From the NCBI GenBank assembly GCA_937995835.1, contig CALKIV010000025.1:124001-188000 (forward strand): a stretch of 64,000 nt of DNA, read 5' to 3'. The DNA comes from an uncultured Dysgonomonas sp. Lineage in GTDB: Bacteria; Bacteroidota; Bacteroidia; Bacteroidales; Dysgonomonadaceae. The notes under the pieces are model-generated. The model ran no database searches. It was not told the origin of the DNA and saw only the letters and a list, made by a program, of their open reading frames with translations. Shown piece by piece: positions 59,069 to 64,000 of this stretch (its first letter is position 1; every line of letters starts with the position of its first letter). Both the position numbers and the translations under genes were made by a program.

Positions 59069-62000
59069 TTATTCAGCGTCACCATATTTAGCGTTAGCCA
59101 TTCTAACATAGCTCTTATATCTCCACTCTGCACTTTCTTGGGCTGCTTTGTAAAGCTCATTAGCTTCTTCTTTATCAACAGCTTTTTGCAATGAAGTATA
59201 ACGAACTTCTTGACCAAGGAACTCTTGGAATTTATCCCATTGAGGTTCTTTGCTATCTAGTGTAAATGGATTCTTACCTTCTTCTTCCAATCTAGGGTCG
59301 AATCTCCATAGGTGCCAGTATCCGCAGTCTACAGCTGATTTTTCTTCGCTTTGTGCATGTCCCATACCTTTTCTCAAACCGTGGCTGATACATGGTGAGT
59401 ATGCAATAACGATAGATGGTCCTCTGTAGCTTTCAGCTTCACGGATAGCTCTCAAGCATTGTCCTTGATTTGCTCCCATAGCCACTTGTGCTGCGTATAC
59501 ATATCCGTAAGTAGCGGCGATCATTCCTAAGTCTTTCTTACGAGTTCTCATACCACCTGCGGCAAATTTAGCAACAGCTGCAATCGGAGTAGATTTAGAT
59601 GCTTGTCCTCCTGTGTTAGAGTATACCTCAGTATCAAGAACAAGGATATTGATGTCTTCTCCTGTTGCAATTACGTGGTCTAGACCTCCGAATCCTATAT
59701 CGTATGCCCATCCGTCACCACCAAAGATCCAGATAGAACGTTTGATGATATAGTCTTTAAGCTCAAGAGCTTCTTGACAACGTGGACATCCTGCTTTCTT
59801 ACCTTCTTCAAGAAGTTTAACGATAGTAGGGTATAGTTCTTTTGTCTTCTCACTGTCTTGACGATTGTCAATCCAAGCTTGGAATGCTTCTTTTGCTTCA
59901 GCCGGAGTGGTTGCTTCTGCTAATGCTTCTTTGAATAGTTTTTCTATTCTTGCACGCATTGTAGTATTTGCAATTGCAAATCCTAAACCAAACTCAGCAT
60001 TGTCTTCGAATAGAGAGTTAGCCCAAGCTGGACCTTTTCCTTCTTCGTTTTTACGGTATGGAGTAGCTGGAGCCGATCCACCATAGATAGATGTACATCC
60101 TGTGGCATTGGCAATCAACATACGGTCACCATATAGTTGAGTTACAAGTTTGATGTATGGAGTTTCTCCACAACCAGAACATGCTCCTGAGAATTCAAAC
60201 AATGGAGTAGCGAACTGAGAGTTCTTTACATTCATTTTTGTATCTACAAGGTGTTGTTTGCTCTTCACATTAGCCACCATGTAGTCCCAATTGTCTTGTT
60301 CGTGGTATTGAGTTCCAATTTCCACCATCTTAAGTGCTGATTCTCCTTTTCTTCCTGGACAGATGTCGGCACAGTTTCCACAACCAAGACAGTCTAGTAC
60401 GTCTACTTGGATACGGAATGCCATTCCGTCAAACTGTTTTCCTTGAGCTTTCAATAGCACAGCATCGTCTTTCAATCCGTTTTGCTCTGCTTCGTCAAGA
60501 AGGAATGGACGGATAGTGGCGTGAGGGCACACATAAGCACATTGGTTACATTGGATACAGTTTTCTGAGTTCCAAACCGGAACGAATGCTGCTACACCAC
60601 GTTTTTCGTATTCTGTGGTTCCGTTGTCCCATGTTCCGTCTTCACGTCCTTTGAATACTGATACTGGAAGGTCATATCCACGTTGTGCGTTTACTGGACG
60701 AACAACTTTTTCAATGAATTCAGGCACACTGTCTTGTGCTTTTTCTTCATCCGGTAGATTTGCCCATTCTGCTGGTACTGGTATTTCGTCAATTTCGATA
60801 CCACGATCCACTGCAGCATAGTTTTTCTTCACTACGTCTTCACCTTTCTTTCCGTAAGACTTAACGATGAATTTCTTCATTTGCTCTACAGCAAGATCGT
60901 AAGGAATTACGCCAGAAATTTTGAAGAATGCAGATTGAAGGATAGTATTTGTACGTCCACCAAGTCCTATTTCAGTAGCAATTTTAGTTGCATTGATGGT
61001 ATAGAATTTGATGTTGTTTTTAGCAAGGTGACGTTTTACTTTGTTTGGCAAGTGATTTCCAACTTCGTCGGCACTCCAAACAGAGTTTAACAAGAATGTA
61101 CCGTTCTTCTTCAATCCACGAGTCACATCATAGATGTGTAGGTATGCAGGAACGTGACATGCTACAAAGTTTGGTGTATTTACCAAGTATGTAGAACGGA
61201 TTGGATGGTCTCCAAAACGAAGGTGGGATGCTGTAAACCCTCCTGATTTTTTAGAGTCATAAGCAAAGTATGCTTGACAGTATTTGTCTGTACTGTCTCC
61301 AATGATTTTTACAGTATTTTTGTTAGCTCCAACTGTTCCGTCAGATCCTAGTCCGTAGAATTTAGCTTCATAGTTGCTGTCGTCTACTGCTACTTCTTCT
61401 TTTAGAGGAAGAGATTTGAACGAAATGTCGTCTACGATACCGATTGTGAAATCGTTCTTAGGCATTTTCATAGCCAAGTTTTCGTATACTGACATAATTT
61501 GAGCTGGGGTAGTGTCTTTAGAAGACAGTCCATAGATACCTCCTACGATGTTAGGCGCATCTGCTTTTCCGTAGAATGAGCTTCTGATGTCTAGGTATAG
61601 AGGTTGTCCTTCTGCTCCTGGTTCTTTTGTTCTGTCTAGCACTGCTATTTGTTTTGCAGTTTTAGGAACAAGATTCAAGAAAGCTTCAGCCTTGAACGGA
61701 CGATATAGGTGAACTGCAATCAATCCAACTTTTTCGCCTTGAGCTCTTAGGTAATCAATTGTTTCTTTGATAGTTTCTGTTACAGAACCCATAGCAATGA
61801 TTACACGGTCAGCATCTTCTGCTCCGTAGTAGTCAAATAGTCCATAGTTGCGTCCTGTGATTTTGTTGATTTCTTTCAGATATTTTTCAACAATGTCAGG
61901 CACTGCATCGTAGAACTTGTTAGCTGCTTCACGGCTTTGGAAGTAGATATCATCGTTTTGTGCTGTACCTCTTGTTACAGGGCTGTTAGGATTAAGCGCT

Positions 62001-62623
62001 CTCTCACGGAATTCTTTCAATGATTTTTGATCAATTAGTGGAGCTAGATCTTCCATCTCCATTAATTCTACTTTTTGAATTTCGTGTGATGTACGGAATC
62101 CGTCAAAGATATTCATGAATGGAATGCGAGACTCCAATGTTGCAAGGTGAGGAACAGCCGAAAGGTCCATTGTTTCTTGCACCGATCCTGAGAAGAACAT
62201 TGCAACACCTGTTGCACGTGCAGCCATCACGTCTTGGTGGTCACCAAAGATAGATAGTGCCTGAGCAGCTAGTGCACGAGCTGATACGTGGAATACGCAA
62301 GGTAGCAATTCTCCTGCTATCTTATACATATTAGGGATCATCAGTAGCAATCCTTGCGATGCAGTATACGTTGTAGATAGTGCACCAGCTTGTAGCGAAC
62401 CGTGCAATGCACCAGCTGCTCCTGCTTCTGATTGAAGTTCTTGTACTCTCAAAGTTTCACCAAAGATGTTTTTACGCCCTCTGGCTGACCATTCATCAAC
62501 ATATTCGGCCATTGTTGACGATGGTGTGATTGGGTAAATAGAAGCTACCTCGCTGAACATATACGAGATATGTGCTGCGGCTTCATTACCATCACAAGTG
62601 TGAAATTTTCTTTTATTTGCCAT
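59069..62623 (-). CDS. nifJ: pyruvate:ferredoxin (flavodoxin) oxidoreductase
   Basis: 1184 aa single-chain enzyme that oxidises pyruvate to acetyl-CoA and reduces ferredoxin. The N-terminal pyrimidine-binding region (YPITPSSTMAEYVDEW near 30) is followed by the gamma region and two [4Fe-4S] motifs: CIQCNQCAYVCPH near 690 and CLGCGNCADICPG near 745. A third cluster is at CSGCGETPY near 815. The thiamine diphosphate domain is typified by GGDGWAYDIGFGGLDH near 970. This is a central enzyme of fermentative metabolism. Strong codon bias indicates abundance. Confidence 0.97.
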   Translation of the reverse strand: MANKRKFHTCDGNEAAAHISYMFSEVASIYPITPSSTMAEYVDEWSARGRKNIFGETLRVQELQSEAGAAGALHGSLQAGALSTTYTASQGLLLMIPNMYKIAGELLPCVFHVSARALAAQALSIFGDHQDVMAARATGVAMFFSGSVQETMDLSAVPHLATLESRIPFMNIFDGFRTSHEIQKVELMEMEDLAPLIDQKSLKEFRERALNPNSPVTRGTAQNDDIYFQSREAANKFYDAVPDIVEKYLKEINKITGRNYGLFDYYGAEDADRVIIAMGSVTETIKETIDYLRAQGEKVGLIAVHLYRPFKAEAFLNLVPKTAKQIAVLDRTKEPGAEGQPLYLDIRSSFYGKADAPNIVGGIYGLSSKDTTPAQIMSVYENLAMKMPKNDFTIGIVDDISFKSLPLKEEVAVDDSNYEAKFYGLGSDGTVGANKNTVKIIGDSTDKYCQAYFAYDSKKSGGFTASHLRFGDHPIRSTYLVNTPNFVACHVPAYLHIYDVTRGLKKNGTFLLNSVWSADEVGNHLPNKVKRHLAKNNIKFYTINATKIATEIGLGGRTNTILQSAFFKISGVIPYDLAVEQMKKFIVKSYGKKGEDVVKKNYAAVDRGIEIDEIPVPAEWANLPDEEKAQDSVPEFIEKVVRPVNAQRGYDLPVSVFKGREDGTWDNGTTEYEKRGVAAFVPVWNSENCIQCNQCAYVCPHATIRPFLLDEAEQNGLKDDAVLLKAQGKQFDGMAFRIQVDVLDCLGCGNCADICPGRKGESALKMVEIGTQYHEQDNWDYMVANVKSKQHLVDTKMNVKNSQFATPLFEFSGACSGCGETPYIKLVTQLYGDRMLIANATGCTSIYGGSAPATPYRKNEEGKGPAWANSLFEDNAEFGLGFAIANTTMRARIEKLFKEALAEATTPAEAKEAFQAWIDNRQDSEKTKELYPTIVKLLEEGKKAGCPRCQEALELKDYIIKRSIWIFGGDGWAYDIGFGGLDHVIATGEDINILVLDTEVYSNTGGQASKSTPIAAVAKFAAGGMRTRKKDLGMIAATYGYVYAAQVAMGANQGQCLRAIREAESYRGPSIVIAYSPCISHGLRKGMGHAQSEEKSAVDCGYWHLWRFDPRLEEEGKNPFTLDSKEPQWDKFQEFLGQEVRYTSLQKAVDKEEANELYKAAQESAEWRYKSYVRMANAKYGDAE

Positions 62624-62682
62624 ACTTATAAGTAGTTAATAAATATATATTTAGTTGATATGTTTTTGTTTTTAATGTCGTA

Positions 62683-63873
62683 TTAATAAAGAAAACCAAA
62701 AAGCCACAAAGGGATTACTCCACTTGAGCCCTCTGCAATGTCGTCCATCACGAAGTGCATTTCAGATTTGCCTCGGCGTCTTGTTTTCTGTTCTTCTATC
62801 TTGAACTTATATTTTTTGTTGTCTCTCGAAACCACAAAGATGCCCTGTTTGGCTCCCATCTTCAGTGTCCAGTCGCCATGATGCACCTGATTGTAGAAGA
62901 AGGTTTCGCGCAGATTCTGATCCGATACATCGGTCATTCTCAGTGGATAGATCAAATTAGTATTATGCATATATACAAGGTCAGGTTTTTTAGGATATTC
63001 TCCTCCTTCTTTATATAGCATATTGATCAATCGGGCGCTTCGCAAACATTCTAAATAGTTGGTCACGGTGGCTCTTGAAATTTCGCAATCGATGCTCAAT
63101 TGGCTGATATTCGGCTTGTCGGGCGACGAGTGCGATAAAAGATACAACAGCTTACGTAGTTTTGGTAGGTAAGTATGTTCTATCTGACGTATGAATAAAA
63201 CATCTACCTCGAGCATCATATTGATGGTCTTCAGTAGATTCTCCGAAAAGTTTCTTCTTTCCAGATAAAAGGGATAGTATCCGTGGTGTTGATAATCCCA
63301 AAGGAGTTCCAAAGGGTCTATTTCGCTGCATATTTCGCGAGTAATGGTCTTGTGGTTTTCCACAATCTCTTCCAGCGAGTATGCTTTAAAGTTTTTGTTC
63401 AACTGTATGTTAAGAAATTCTCGATACGAAAAACCTCTCAAGTTGTAGGTGGCTACAATATCAGCGATTTGTTCATCCTCTTCCAGTTTCATCACTGTGG
63501 AACCACTGAAAACGATCTTCAGATCAGGGAGCTGTTCGTAACACTCTCTCAGCTCATCTGCCCAGTTAGGGTATTTGAATATCTGATCCAGTAGCAGTGT
63601 TTTCCCTCCATGGTTTACAAACTCTTTTGCAAAACTGATGATGCTGCTTTTAGCAAAATAAAAATGGTTTAGGTTGACGTACAAACAGTCTCTGTCTGCT
63701 AGCTCAAAATGTTCTTTGGCATACTGTAATAAGAATGTCGTTTTGCCCACACCACGAGTGCCTTTAATGGCAATAAGGCGTTGATTCCAATCCACCTGAT
63801 TCATCAGTAATCTTGGAATAGCGCCCTGCAAGTGCTCTATCAGATATTTATGAGTTCTTAAAAAAGATTCCAC
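62683..63873 (-). CDS. AAA ATPase with DUF4143-like C-terminus
   Basis: 396 aa. Walker A IKGTRGVGKTTFLLQYA near 36, Walker B TLLLDQIFKYPNW near 93, a SGSTVMKLE sensor, and a winged-helix/nuclease-like C-terminal half with KPNISQLSIDCEISRATVTN near 253. Members of this ATPase family are widespread in Bacteroidetes and archaea without a firmly assigned task. It begins 59 bp upstream of nifJ. There is no sign of recent transfer. Confidence 0.85.
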   Translation of the reverse strand: MESFLRTHKYLIEHLQGAIPRLLMNQVDWNQRLIAIKGTRGVGKTTFLLQYAKEHFELADRDCLYVNLNHFYFAKSSIISFAKEFVNHGGKTLLLDQIFKYPNWADELRECYEQLPDLKIVFSGSTVMKLEEDEQIADIVATYNLRGFSYREFLNIQLNKNFKAYSLEEIVENHKTITREICSEIDPLELLWDYQHHGYYPFYLERRNFSENLLKTINMMLEVDVLFIRQIEHTYLPKLRKLLYLLSHSSPDKPNISQLSIDCEISRATVTNYLECLRSARLINMLYKEGGEYPKKPDLVYMHNTNLIYPLRMTDVSDQNLRETFFYNQVHHGDWTLKMGAKQGIFVVSRDNKKYKFKIEEQKTRRRGKSEMHFVMDDIAEGSSGVIPLWLFGFLY

Positions 63874-64000
63874 CTAAAATTCCCGTCTATTTATTCGAAA
63901 AAATAACATCCACGAAGATAGCGTTATTTTGGGAAATTGCAAAGTCAACTTTACAATTTAATACTTCAATAGAATAGTTCTATATTGATTAAAGTCTGTT

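Noticed and set aside
1..64000. tRNA genes, rRNA genes, CRISPR arrays, insertion sequences and prophage
   Set aside because: Reading both strands, I found no T-arm-like GTTCGAATC clusters, regularly spaced repeats, transposase motifs or phage structural genes.

Overview
The window is AT-rich chromosome from a Bacteroidota bacterium, most probably an anaerobic or fermentative member of the order Bacteroidales (Dysgonomonas/Porphyromonas-like). Evidence: a PorK-L-M-N (GldK-L-M-N) type IX secretion core, many Bacteroidetes-specific DUF proteins (DUF4271, DUF4468, DUF3078), an ExbB-ExbD-ExbD-TonB-PstS-TPR cluster, pyruvate:ferredoxin oxidoreductase, an adenosylcobalamin-dependent ribonucleotide reductase, and TAnnTTTG -7 promoter boxes in front of many genes. 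I saw no prophage, insertion sequence, CRISPR array, tRNA or rRNA gene. Most of the window is ordinary core genome.

Layout. 0-8 kb: 3' end of frr, rsgA, a DUF2809 membrane protein, cardiolipin synthase, a thioredoxin-like protein, the GDP-fucose pair gmd-fcl, and an abundant OmpA-type porin. 8-13.5 kb: class II ribonucleotide reductase, an FMN split-barrel protein, and an alkaline-phosphatase-fold membrane transferase. 13.6-18.5 kb (minus strand): aromatic amino acid operon pheA - aminotransferase - DUF6882 - DAHP synthase/chorismate mutase - tyrA. 18.6-21.8 kb (minus): sigma-54 activator - lptE - TPR protein - secG. 22-25 kb: small winged-helix protein, coiled-coil protein, zapA, rny. 25-30 kb: flavodoxin-ferredoxin fusion, acyltransferase, phosphoesterase, menA, aspartate kinase. 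30-36.5 kb: TonB energy-transduction operon. 36.6-46 kb: metK, DUF4271, hemD, YgjP-type peptidase, cdd, a glucosaminidase, DUF3078, DUF4468, SDR, trmD. 46-53 kb: membrane protein, pncB, small beta-barrel protein, DUF4332, SUI1-type factor, AddA-like helicase. 53-58 kb (minus): porK-L-M-N. 59-64 kb (minus): nifJ and an AAA ATPase.

The most interesting signals are in the spacers. (1) The aromatic operon has a complete ribosome-mediated attenuator. A 24-codon leader peptide with 11 Phe/Tyr residues is followed by mutually exclusive antiterminator and terminator stems just before pheA. (2) metK has a SAM-II-type riboswitch beginning a few bases after its promoter, plus a downstream segment that could pair with the aptamer. 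(3) Between the aspartate kinase and exbB lies an unannotated, rod-like structured RNA of about 180 nt with its own promoter. (4) A GC-rich repeat-like island precedes the SUI1 gene. (5) The pheA/aminotransferase spacer carries what looks like the tail of a decayed four-helix-bundle (IVP) gene and its trailing repeats. The operon as a whole thus couples aromatic amino acid synthesis to Phe/Tyr supply, and metK to SAM supply, entirely by RNA.
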